64,000 nucleotides of DNA from Parvicella sp964387945 (GTDB taxonomy: Bacteria > Bacteroidota > Bacteroidia > Flavobacteriales_D > Parvicellaceae), in NCBI GenBank assembly GCA_964387945.1, contig CAYLYX010000005.1, positions 1 through 64,000 of the forward strand, written 5' to 3'. The notes beneath the pieces are model-generated. The model saw only the letters and a list, made by a program, of their open reading frames with translations, did no database searches and had not been told where the DNA came from. Shown in pieces: positions 27,078 to 34,916 of the stretch; the stretch's first letter is position 1; every line of letters starts with the position of its first letter. The position numbers and the translations under genes were made by a program.

Positions 27078-28169
27078 TTATTGACAACCTATCACAGGAT
27101 CGGTTGGAAAATACTTACTACAGAACTTATAGTCTTGCGTATACGGACCAAAAACCAATTCTCTTTCTGAGTTCAGCGACAAAAAAATCGGATCTCCATC
27201 TGTATTCCTTTCTTCAAGGACAGTTGTATTTCTAGACGCAAAAAGACCATATCCGTTAGTAACATTGGTAAAGACAGGACGTTCGTTTACAATACCAGAG
27301 GCAGGTTCGTTCACTTCCATGTACGTATGTAAATTCTCATCTGCCACTACAATATGAAACTCAACTCCATGAGCAACTCTTTTCACAATACTAGCTTCGT
27401 TTGGGTCATTTTTTAAACGATTGTCAACAAAGGCATAAAAGTTCTCTCCATTGTAATTCTGGAAAAAATCAATGTCTGCTGTTTCTCCAACTACAGAGCC
27501 TAAGGTTGTTGAAATCGATCTCATGGTAGTATCTGTGGCGGTATGCTCTTCGTAATTAAAAACCAACTTCACCTGATATCGTTTTCCGTTGGTAGCTACC
27601 CCCCACTCGATTCCTAAGTCGTTGTAAACGTTCTGGCCTACAGAAGAGGTATTTGCAAAAGAAACACCGTTGGTGTTCACTACTTTATTTCTAAAGTTTT
27701 GTTTGAAATTGACAAAACCAACTACCCCAGTTTCTGCTGTTACTGTTTTCTCACCTTCATTGATATCCAAGTTTATCTGGTAGGTAGCCTCGTCATCAAT
27801 TCCGCTGGTTGGAACCCAATAGAAGACCTTTTGAGAGTCAGTATAAAAAATACCATCTTCAATGTCATTGACAAACAATTCCTCTAAGTCATAAGACTCT
27901 TGAACGGTACCGTTCTTAATCATATCAACCGTACCTACAACACTTTCAAACTGTGTGCTGTCATTGATCGCAGCATATTCGGCATTATTCCCATCTCCTA
28001 AATAGGTTCTGTTTATTTTAACGTATTGAGTGTCTTCAATCGGCTCCACAAACCCGTAGACAACTGCAGTAGTTTCATACGGAGCATTAATCTCTACATC
28101 CGTGCTGCAGCTTGCCATAGCAGCAAAAGCTAATGTTAATCCAATGCCTAAGTAAGTTTTCAATCTCAT
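27078..28169 (-). CDS. DUF4249 lipoprotein
   Basis: 363 residues. A signal peptide ends in a lipobox at Cys21 (AMASCSTDV). The next segment (ETTAVVYGFVEPIEDTQYVKINRTYLGDG) and the four aromatic/Thr-rich beta repeats are typical of DUF4249 proteins of Bacteroidota. DUF4249 genes usually sit beside TonB-dependent receptors, where they may help capture a ligand at the cell surface; none is adjacent here, so it may be orphaned. TAATTTTG on the minus strand at 28190-28197 may be its -7 box, about 20 bases before the ATG. Confidence 0.8.
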   Translation of the reverse strand: MRLKTYLGIGLTLAFAAMASCSTDVEINAPYETTAVVYGFVEPIEDTQYVKINRTYLGDGNNAEYAAINDSTQFESVVGTVDMIKNGTVQESYDLEELFVNDIEDGIFYTDSQKVFYWVPTSGIDDEATYQINLDINEGEKTVTAETGVVGFVNFKQNFRNKVVNTNGVSFANTSSVGQNVYNDLGIEWGVATNGKRYQVKLVFNYEEHTATDTTMRSISTTLGSVVGETADIDFFQNYNGENFYAFVDNRLKNDPNEASIVKRVAHGVEFHIVVADENLHTYMEVNEPASGIVNERPVFTNVTNGYGLFASRNTTVLEERNTDGDPIFLSLNSERELVFGPYTQDYKFCSKYFPTDPVIGCQ

Positions 28170-28225
28170 AAAATCTTCTTTCTAACCTTCAAAATTAATA
28201 TTTTAAATCGGTTCTCGCAGAATAT

Positions 28226-28786
28226 TTAGCGAACGGTAGAATTTTGACGTGAGTGGTTTTTTAACTCCTTTTGAATTTTTTTGAGGTAATCACGTTTTCT
28301 TGCGAGTACAGAAGCACCATCCTCCGCAGGAATAAGTTTAAGGATTTCCTGAAGCTCTTGTAACAAATCTGGATATTTCTTAGCTATTTTAAAGGCTATG
28401 GGGATGGAAAATGCACGTATGGCAACGGCTCTTTTCATACTTGTCATTCCATTAAGGCAGTATTCAAACAACATCCCTTCTATTTCATCTGGATAATCTG
28501 ACAAAACATCCAACGTTCGTAGTATATTTCGGTACGCACCTTCTATCATACCTTCGATTTGCAATGACTTCGCTAATGCGATCACTTCTGCCTGTGAAGG
28601 TTGGTACAGGTGATACTCGAGTGTGTGGATCAAGACATGAGAGGCTCTTTGTTGTAGGTAAGCATCCTTGGGTATCAACTCCACTACTTCGCTAAAGGAG
28701 ATATCTCCTTGAAGAATCAATCCGCCTACCCGTAGAATATTGGGTTTATCTCTTGAAACTCGTATTTCGCGTTCAGCATCTATCAC
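28226..28786 (-). CDS. Uncharacterised helical (HEAT-like) protein
   Basis: 186 residues, almost wholly alpha-helical by eye, with a run of paired helices (EVIALAKSLQIEGMIEGAYRN, EIEGMLFEYCLNGMTSMKRAV, AFKIAKKYPDLLQELQEIL) that looks like HEAT or ARM repeats, and a basic C-terminus. No signal peptide. I do not recognise the family. Its ATG overlaps the stop of murB by four bases, so it is the downstream partner in a murB operon and perhaps a structural partner of a cell-wall enzyme (inference only). Confidence 0.7.
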   Translation of the reverse strand: MIDAEREIRVSRDKPNILRVGGLILQGDISFSEVVELIPKDAYLQQRASHVLIHTLEYHLYQPSQAEVIALAKSLQIEGMIEGAYRNILRTLDVLSDYPDEIEGMLFEYCLNGMTSMKRAVAIRAFSIPIAFKIAKKYPDLLQELQEILKLIPAEDGASVLARKRDYLKKIQKELKNHSRQNSTVR

Positions 28787-29802
28787 GAGATAATGTTTAC
28801 TTCTCTTTCTAACATCACCCCAAACTTGGAGCGAATATCTTGGATGATGTCCTCGCTCAACTGATAAATTTGTTCACCGGAAGCACCTCCGTAATTCACT
28901 AAGACAAGCGCCTGCTTTTTGTGGACTCCGTAATTACCCAGTGTTTTTCCTTTCCAGCCTGCTTGATCGATCAACCAACCAGCAGCCAACTTCACCTGAT
29001 CCTTATCAACAGGATAGGAAGGCATTTCTGGGTGTTGTTCTCTAATCTTGTCAGCAAGTGAAATCGGCACAATGGGATTCTTAAAAAAAGAACCGCTATT
29101 ACCAATTTCTTTGGGATCAGGAAGCTTACTCTGACGAATTGCAATCACTGCATTACTCACATCTATTGGAGTTGGGTCTTTAATACCCATTTCCTCTAAT
29201 TGATGATTAATTGCCCCATAAGAAGTATTTAAGCGTGCTGTTTTCGACAAACGGTATACTACACTAGTGATTACGTATTTCCCTTTAAATTTTCGTTTGA
29301 AAACACTTTCACGATAACCAAATTCACAATCCGATAAATGAAAGCGTTCAACTTCTAACGTTTTGAGGTTAAGTGCATCCAAATAGGCAAACCTATCTTT
29401 GATCTCTACCCCATACGCTCCGATATTTTGGATAGGGCTTGCACCTACATTTCCTGGAATAAGAGACAGATTCTCCAATCCGTACCAACCTTGTTTCAAC
29501 GTGTACATCACAAATTCATGCCACACCACCCCAGCACCCGATTGTACCAGAATCTCTTGATCATTTTCCTCCAATTTCTCGATTCCTTTCAAATCTAATT
29601 TAATCACTAACTTATCTAGGTCACCTTTGAGTAGCATATTGCTCCCTCCTCCTAAAAACATGATTTCTTCAGTTTGAGCAGGAGCTGATTGCAAAACCTC
29701 TTTCAGCTGATCCACAGAAGAAACAGCAACAAATAATTTGGCTTTTACATCGATACCAAATGTATTTAAATCTTTGAGCGATTGATTGGAGACTATTTTC
29801 AT
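28783..29802 (-). CDS. murB: UDP-N-acetylenolpyruvoylglucosamine reductase
   Basis: 339 residues, the length of type I (E. coli-like) MurB. It reduces UDP-GlcNAc-enolpyruvate to UDP-MurNAc using FAD and NADPH. Visible motifs are EIMFLGGGSNMLL (FAD phosphate loop), NLSLIPGNVGASPIQNIGAYGVE (the active-site tyrosine-bearing loop), YRESVFKRKF, GSFFKNP (the proton-donor Ser) and the type I tail EREVNII. It is transcribed divergently from metK. Confidence 0.95.
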   Translation of the reverse strand: MKIVSNQSLKDLNTFGIDVKAKLFVAVSSVDQLKEVLQSAPAQTEEIMFLGGGSNMLLKGDLDKLVIKLDLKGIEKLEENDQEILVQSGAGVVWHEFVMYTLKQGWYGLENLSLIPGNVGASPIQNIGAYGVEIKDRFAYLDALNLKTLEVERFHLSDCEFGYRESVFKRKFKGKYVITSVVYRLSKTARLNTSYGAINHQLEEMGIKDPTPIDVSNAVIAIRQSKLPDPKEIGNSGSFFKNPIVPISLADKIREQHPEMPSYPVDKDQVKLAAGWLIDQAGWKGKTLGNYGVHKKQALVLVNYGGASGEQIYQLSEDIIQDIRSKFGVMLEREVNIIS

Positions 29803-29807
29803 ACCAA

Positions 29808-29842
29808 CAAATGTAGACGTATCTCTATTTTAATTAAATCAA
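29808..29842 (-). promoter_or_regulatory. Candidate murB promoter TTG-N24-TACATTTG
   Basis: On the minus strand TACATTTG (29808-29815) ends five bases before the murB ATG, with TTG at 29840-29842. The spacing of 24 is long. Confidence 0.45.
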
Positions 29843-29948
29843 GGTCTTGATAGTTTTAAATAAAATAGTGTTAGTAGGTTCAATTATTTTCTGAAGAACC
29901 TCCTTTCTTTGATGGATAAATTTTCTAAATTCGCACCCAGAAAATAAT

Positions 29949-29995
29949 CGTGGAAAGATTTGGAGGATTGCAACCACAGGAAAAAATGCTAAGCA
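29949..29995 (+). promoter_or_regulatory. SAM-II-like riboswitch before metK
   Basis: The leader contains, in order, CGTGG, AAA, GATTTG, GAGGA, TTGCA, A, CCAC, AGGAAAAAAT and GCTAA. GTGG (29950-29953) pairs with CCAC (29974-29977) as stem P1, and GATTTG ... TTGCA ... CCAC ... GCTAA are the conserved blocks of the SAM-II aptamer (compared from memory). The pseudoknot is short: only ATT with AAT can be paired with certainty. The extra bases after P1 would suit the SAM-II long-loops/SAM-V variants. Binding of S-adenosylmethionine is expected to lower metK expression. It ends about 46 bases before the ATG. Confidence 0.8.
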
Positions 29996-30041
29996 CAATT
30001 TCCTTGCACAGCCACATCTCCCACACATTAAAAGAATATAT

Positions 30042-31295
30042 ATGTCTTATTTATTTACATCAGAGTCTGTGTCAGAAGGACACCCAGACAAAGTAGCAGA
30101 TCAGATTTCAGATGCATTGATCGATAATTTTTTAGCATTCGATCCAGCGTCTAAGGTAGCTTGTGAAACATTAGTTACAACTGGTCAGGTGGTACTTGCC
30201 GGAGAGGTGAAATCAACTGCGTACCTAGACGTTCAGAAAATTGCCAGAGACGTGATCAACAGAATAGGTTATACCAAAGGAGAATACATGTTTGACGGTA
30301 ACTCTTGTGGTGTTTTCTCTGCCATTCATGAGCAATCTCCAGATATCAATCAAGGTGTAGATAGAAGCAATAAAGAAGACCAAGGAGCTGGTGATCAAGG
30401 AATGATGTTTGGTTATGCAACTAACGAAACGGAAAACTACATGCCGTTGGCGCTGGATATCTCACATGAGATTTTGAAAGAATTGGCTGCCTTAAGAAGA
30501 GAAAACAAAGACATCACTTACTTAAGACCAGATGCAAAGGCACAGGTTACTATTGAGTACGATGACAACAATACACCTGTACGAATTGATGCTATCGTGG
30601 TTTCTACGCAGCACGATGATTTCGATTCTGAAGAAAACATGCTCAAAAAAATTAAGGAGGATATCATCAACATTTTGATTCCTCGAGTTAAAGCTAAGTT
30701 CTCTGCTGATATTCAGGCGTTGTTTACAGACGGAATCACTTATCACATTAACCCAACTGGAATTTTTGTTATTGGTGGTCCTCATGGAGACACAGGATTA
30801 ACAGGAAGAAAGATCATCGTGGATACTTATGGAGGTAAAGGAGCTCACGGAGGTGGTGCGTTCTCTGGAAAAGACCCAAGTAAGGTAGACAGAAGTGCAG
30901 CCTACGCAACAAGACACATCGCAAAAAATGCTGTTGCGGCTGGTTTAGCTGATGAAATGTTGGTACAGGTGGCCTATGCTATTGGTGTAGCAAAGCCGAT
31001 GGGGTTGTTTGTTGACACTTATGGAACATCTAAAGTAGACCTTTCTGATGGAGATATCGCGAAGAAATTGTTGGAGATTTTTGACATGAGACCTTACTTC
31101 ATAGAAGAAAGGTTTAACCTAAGAGCTCCTATCTATTCTGAGACAGCTGCCTACGGACATATGGGAAGAACTACTGAAGTAGTTCAAAAAACCTTTGTTT
31201 CTCCAGACGGTGCAGAGAAAACTGTCGAAGTAAAGTTATTCCCTTGGGAGGAATTGAACTATGTGGATAAAGTAAAAAGTGCTTTTGGGTTGTAA
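30042..31295 (+). CDS. metK: S-adenosylmethionine synthetase
   Basis: 417 residues. MetK makes SAM from methionine and ATP, with Mg2+ and K+, in the cytosol. Family motifs seen: SEGHPDKVADQISDA (residues 11-25), DQGAGDQGMMFGYATNET, GITYHINPTGIFVIGGPHGDTGLTGRKIIVDTYGG, GGGAFSGKDPSKVDRSAAY and AIGVAKPMG. ATG 30042 keeps the conserved N-terminus. It is preceded by a SAM-II-like riboswitch and followed by a strong terminator, so it is a single-gene unit. Confidence 0.97.
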   Translation: MSYLFTSESVSEGHPDKVADQISDALIDNFLAFDPASKVACETLVTTGQVVLAGEVKSTAYLDVQKIARDVINRIGYTKGEYMFDGNSCGVFSAIHEQSPDINQGVDRSNKEDQGAGDQGMMFGYATNETENYMPLALDISHEILKELAALRRENKDITYLRPDAKAQVTIEYDDNNTPVRIDAIVVSTQHDDFDSEENMLKKIKEDIINILIPRVKAKFSADIQALFTDGITYHINPTGIFVIGGPHGDTGLTGRKIIVDTYGGKGAHGGGAFSGKDPSKVDRSAAYATRHIAKNAVAAGLADEMLVQVAYAIGVAKPMGLFVDTYGTSKVDLSDGDIAKKLLEIFDMRPYFIEERFNLRAPIYSETAAYGHMGRTTEVVQKTFVSPDGAEKTVEVKLFPWEELNYVDKVKSAFGL

Positions 31296-31319
31296 TAGCA
31301 GAAGCAACGAAATTAACTG

Positions 31320-31354
31320 AATCCCCTTTGGAGCAATCTGAAGGGGATTTTTTT
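31320..31354 (+). terminator. metK terminator
   Basis: A 9-bp stem (AATCCCCTT pairing with AAGGGGATT, 12-base loop) is followed by a T run, 24 bases after the metK stop. Confidence 0.9.
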
Positions 31355-31368
31355 GTATTTTAGAATTG

Positions 31369-31866
31369 ATGAAACAAATTTTTAAAAACCTTTATCCTTT
31401 AAGTAAGGAACTTCGGTTTATTGGTGAAAAGGAAGAATTCAAAACCTTAACCGCCAAGACCAAGGAAGAACTTTTTACGATTAAATGGAAATCAAAAGAT
31501 AAATTTGAAATTACGCCAACCATCTCTGTTGGAACAATTTATTCCCATCTCTATCATTTCCCCATCAAAGTCTATGGCTATATTTCGAAAGCAGAATCAA
31601 ATGTTTTAAAGATAAATCTAGCAACAAAATTTCGGGGAGAGCACATTTTCTTTGCTTCAGTCTTGATACTTATCACCTTGGGAGGGATTTTCATCAGTTG
31701 GATATTCACATTGGTGATACTATTAATTCCAATAAGTCTTCTGTGGTTTGGATTTGTTTACAGAGGCCAAGAAGAGCAACTTTGCACGGAACTTAGGAAA
31801 ACAATCTACAGGCATCATCTCCAAACAGGCAAAATCAAAATCGACAAAAAGGGCAGGCTTAGGTAA
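31369..31866 (+). CDS. Uncharacterised membrane protein
   Basis: 165 residues from ATG 31369 (TTG 31366 is an alternative). The first 90 residues are soluble and charged; two transmembrane segments follow at about 93-111 and 113-131 (HIFFASVLILITLGGIFISW, TLVILLIPISLLWFGFVY), then a basic tail (RHHLQTGKIKIDKKGRLR). The layout resembles small DUF423-like or SdpI-type envelope proteins, but I do not recognise it. It converges on the SLC13 gene with three bases between. Confidence 0.6.
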   Translation: MKQIFKNLYPLSKELRFIGEKEEFKTLTAKTKEELFTIKWKSKDKFEITPTISVGTIYSHLYHFPIKVYGYISKAESNVLKINLATKFRGEHIFFASVLILITLGGIFISWIFTLVILLIPISLLWFGFVYRGQEEQLCTELRKTIYRHHLQTGKIKIDKKGRLR

Positions 31867-31869
31867 TTC

Positions 31870-33663
31870 TTAAAAAGGGAAAAACACCGGAATCAAGAAA
31901 GTGGCAATGATCCAGAATAAAATGTTCATCAGCGTACCTACGCGAAGGAAATCGGTAAACTTATACTGACCTGCTGAAAAGACCATCGCATTGGTCTGAT
32001 AACCGATGGGAGTCATGAAACTAGCGCTACTTGCAATCATTACTGCAATTACAAATGGCATATAATTGAGTCCGAGAGAGGATGCAATCCCCAAAGCAAT
32101 TGGTGTCATTAAGGCTGCAGTGGCATTGTTTGACATCAATTCAGTAAGTACGGATGACATGAGGTAAACCCCAGAAAGAACAGCTATACACCCCCACCCA
32201 TTGAGTTGACCTACAATGCCATTGGCAAAATAACTATCCAAACCGCTATTTTGCATTGCTGTTCCTAAGCTCAAGGCTCCGGCTAAAAGAAATATAATTT
32301 GCCAATTAATGGCTTGATAGACTTCTTTCATGTTGATCACGCCCAAAAGAACAAAACTCACCACTCCTGCCATAGCTGCAATCATGATTGAAACAATACC
32401 CGTGGCGGCTAAGGTTATAACCGTTGCTAAAATAAGTGCCACGGCTCCAAATTTTCGTGAACTAAAATCCAAATAGGCATCTTCACTCAACATAACGAAC
32501 GGAGCGTCCTGACTTCTTTCCATTTTTCTCAACTCTGGCAAATAGTGATTTTTCACCTCTGCCAAAATAATGTCTCCTGACTTTAACGGTGTGTCGTATA
32601 ACTTTTGGTGAACCACCTCTTCTCGCTGTTTTACAGCAAGGGGAATGGCTCTAAAAACTCGTCTAAAATCCAAGTCCTTGAGTGTTTTACCGTCAAAGGA
32701 ACTATTAGCCGTAACAACCATTTCCACCAAAGTCGTCCAAGGATTTTTTAATGTATCTCGACTAATTTGAACAGTAGCATCCGAACTGGCCTTCTGCAGA
32801 TTTTTTAGGTTCTTCAACTTAGAGATACTGCACCTTACTTTTAGCACATCTCCTTCTTGAATGACGAAATCTCCAGCAGGTAAAGCGTAAGTATCTCCAT
32901 CTCTCCTCACTTCGATAATGTCCATCTCCAGCTCTTTCACCCATTCTGAATCCATGATTCGCTTACCGATAGACGCATGACCTTTCTGCAATTTAATCTC
33001 AGAAACGTAGTCTTTCATGTTGAACTTAGCATCCAGATCCTCCTGCTTTCTATCGGATGGCAACAACCGAATTCCAATGAACAACATATAAACTAACCCG
33101 ATGATCATAAAAATGACTCCTAGGTGGGAGAACGTGAACATATCAAACCCTTCGTACCCTTCCTTTCTTAAGATTCCATCTACCAAAATATTCGTGGAAG
33201 TACCCACTAGCGTACACATTCCTCCTAGAATGGAGGCAAACGACAATGGAATTAGCATCTTTGCTGGTGACTTACCGGAATGATTAGCAATCTGAATAAC
33301 TACAGGAATAAAAACGGCAACAACAGGTGTATTGTTCACAAAGGCAGAAATTACGGCCACGAGCAACATCATCAATAACATTCCAAGATTGTAATTCTTT
33401 TGAAACACCTTGGAAAGACGAATGGCAAAATGCTGAAGTGCTCCAGTTTTTAACACAGCTGCACTAATCACAAACATAAACGCCACGGTGAGTGTAGCAT
33501 CATTTGAGAAGCCAGCCACTCCCTCTTCTGCACTGATTACCCCCGTGAGTACCAAAGCAAGAATCATTAACAATCCTACGATGTCTACCGTTAACCATCC
33601 AGTGATGAACAGTACCAGTGCTCCAAGAATAACGAGGAGTGTTATGATCATTGCCGATCCCAT
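31870..33663 (-). CDS. SLC13-family permease with two TrkA-C domains
   Basis: 597 residues. Hydrophobic halves of the ArsB/DASS fold (about 1-190 and 385-597) flank a cytosolic region with two RCK/TrkA-C domains (about 205-290 and 295-375). The family signature SFASILGGMCTLVGTSTNI and its repeat counterpart ASSASFMTPIGYQTNAMVFSAG are both present, as in sodium-coupled sulfate or dicarboxylate transporters. Substrate is not clear from sequence; sulfate is common for TrkA-C-bearing members. The start could also be the internal ATG four codons on. Confidence 0.9.
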   Translation of the reverse strand: MGSAMIITLLVILGALVLFITGWLTVDIVGLLMILALVLTGVISAEEGVAGFSNDATLTVAFMFVISAAVLKTGALQHFAIRLSKVFQKNYNLGMLLMMLLVAVISAFVNNTPVVAVFIPVVIQIANHSGKSPAKMLIPLSFASILGGMCTLVGTSTNILVDGILRKEGYEGFDMFTFSHLGVIFMIIGLVYMLFIGIRLLPSDRKQEDLDAKFNMKDYVSEIKLQKGHASIGKRIMDSEWVKELEMDIIEVRRDGDTYALPAGDFVIQEGDVLKVRCSISKLKNLKNLQKASSDATVQISRDTLKNPWTTLVEMVVTANSSFDGKTLKDLDFRRVFRAIPLAVKQREEVVHQKLYDTPLKSGDIILAEVKNHYLPELRKMERSQDAPFVMLSEDAYLDFSSRKFGAVALILATVITLAATGIVSIMIAAMAGVVSFVLLGVINMKEVYQAINWQIIFLLAGALSLGTAMQNSGLDSYFANGIVGQLNGWGCIAVLSGVYLMSSVLTELMSNNATAALMTPIALGIASSLGLNYMPFVIAVMIASSASFMTPIGYQTNAMVFSAGQYKFTDFLRVGTLMNILFWIIATFLIPVFFPF

Positions 33664-33671
33664 TTCTTCAC

Positions 33672-33706
33672 CAAAGATAATGAACTGTGGGAATGCTTAA
33701 AACAAA
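33672..33706 (-). promoter_or_regulatory. Candidate promoter of the SLC13 gene
   Basis: TATCTTTG on the minus strand at 33672-33679, eight bases from the ATG, with TTTG at 33703-33706 (spacing 23). Confidence 0.45.
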
Positions 33707-33722
33707 TGTGATAAAGAGTGGA

Positions 33723-34817
33723 TTATATTCTACCCTTTCCTAATTTATTGATCATCGAGAAATGGTTGGTCAAAGCCCCAAAGAAGGTCTTCTCAGCATA
33801 GTATGGTACACCATACTCTTCGGCTGTAGATTTCACGATCTTACTGATTTTTCTGTAATGAATGTGACAAATATTAGGGAACAAATGATGCTCTACCTGA
33901 TAGTTCAGCCCACCTACAAACCATGAAAACAATCTGCTTCTATTGGCGAAATTAGCGGTTGTTTTCATTTGGTGAATAGCCCAGTGGTTCTCCACGCTCA
34001 AGTCCTCATTGGGTACCACAAATTCGGTTTCATTGATCACGTGCGCTGGTTGAAAAATCAACGCCAAACAAAGACCTCCAATGAAGTGCATTAGGAAGAA
34101 GCCGAGAAGGGTTCCCCACCAAGGAATGTCTACAAGTAAGATGGGCAATACTAAAATCACCCCAAGGTACAACACTCTACTGATGATCAGTTTCGCCATA
34201 CTTGGTCCAAATTTCACTCCTTGAGATTTAAGCAAACCTTGCTTATTGTAACGAATCAACCCTTGGAAGTCTTTCATAACCACCCAGAAGAATGTCATTA
34301 ACCCGTAAAGAAAAGGCGCATAATATGCTTGATACTTATGAAACTTCTTTCTTTCTTGGTTAGGCGAAAAACGCATTAAACCGTTAGTGTCGATGTCCTC
34401 ATCAAACCCATCAATATTGGTAAAGGTATGATGCAAGACATTGTGCTGGATTTTCCAGTTAAGGTCGCTTCCGCCCAAAATCTGTAAAACTCCACCTACG
34501 ATTTTATTGACGCGCTTATTTTTGGAGTAAGAACCATGACATGCATCGTGCATAACACTCAAACCAATTCCTGCCATACCTACTCCCATGATGGCCCACA
34601 TCAAAATGATTAACCAAACATTAGTAATCACACCTGTCAGCATCAATACAAACGGGGCAAGATAAAGGGATAACATAAAGACTGTTTTGAACTTCATGCT
34701 CCAATCACCGTACTTGGAAATGCCATTTGATTTAAAATAATGATTTACCCGTTTACTTAACTCTTTGAAGAATTCTGGGGACTTTTTGTTATCAAATTTT
34801 ACAACTGAAATACTCAT
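33723..34817 (-). CDS. Front-end-type acyl-CoA/lipid desaturase
   Basis: 364 residues, a membrane di-iron desaturase. The three histidine boxes are HDACH (near residue 88), HNVLHH (near 125) and QVEHH (near 306); a Gln opening the third box is the mark of front-end (delta-5/6-like) desaturases. No cytochrome b5 domain is fused, as is usual for the bacterial group. It would introduce double bonds into membrane lipid acyl chains, useful for cold adaptation. Hydrophobic segments at about 48-70, 70-90, 190-215 and 220-245 fit the family. Confidence 0.9.
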   Translation of the reverse strand: MSISVVKFDNKKSPEFFKELSKRVNHYFKSNGISKYGDWSMKFKTVFMLSLYLAPFVLMLTGVITNVWLIILMWAIMGVGMAGIGLSVMHDACHGSYSKNKRVNKIVGGVLQILGGSDLNWKIQHNVLHHTFTNIDGFDEDIDTNGLMRFSPNQERKKFHKYQAYYAPFLYGLMTFFWVVMKDFQGLIRYNKQGLLKSQGVKFGPSMAKLIISRVLYLGVILVLPILLVDIPWWGTLLGFFLMHFIGGLCLALIFQPAHVINETEFVVPNEDLSVENHWAIHQMKTTANFANRSRLFSWFVGGLNYQVEHHLFPNICHIHYRKISKIVKSTAEEYGVPYYAEKTFFGALTNHFSMINKLGKGRI

Positions 34818-34840
34818 TTTAGCAAAAAAAATAATTTTGA

Positions 34841-34864
34841 CAAAGATATCACTAAGAACGTTCT
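34841..34864 (-). promoter_or_regulatory. Desaturase promoter box with adjacent palindrome
   Basis: TATCTTTG on the minus strand at 34841-34848, 23 bases from the ATG. Just upstream is AGAACGTTCT (34855-34864), a perfect 10-base palindrome where a -33 element would lie, a possible operator. Confidence 0.4.
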
Positions 34865-34916
34865 CTTAACCATGATTATTGTCATATTTAATTAAGAAAT
34901 GAATGTTAGTTAGGTG

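Noticed and set aside
29876..29901. AGGTTC ... GAACCT inverted repeat upstream of metK.
   Set aside because: Only six bases per arm with a 14-base loop and no T run; within chance expectation.
29834..30028. A Cys-rich minus-strand reading frame over the metK leader.
   Set aside because: It is the antisense of the riboswitch and leader, and has no supporting start context or homology.
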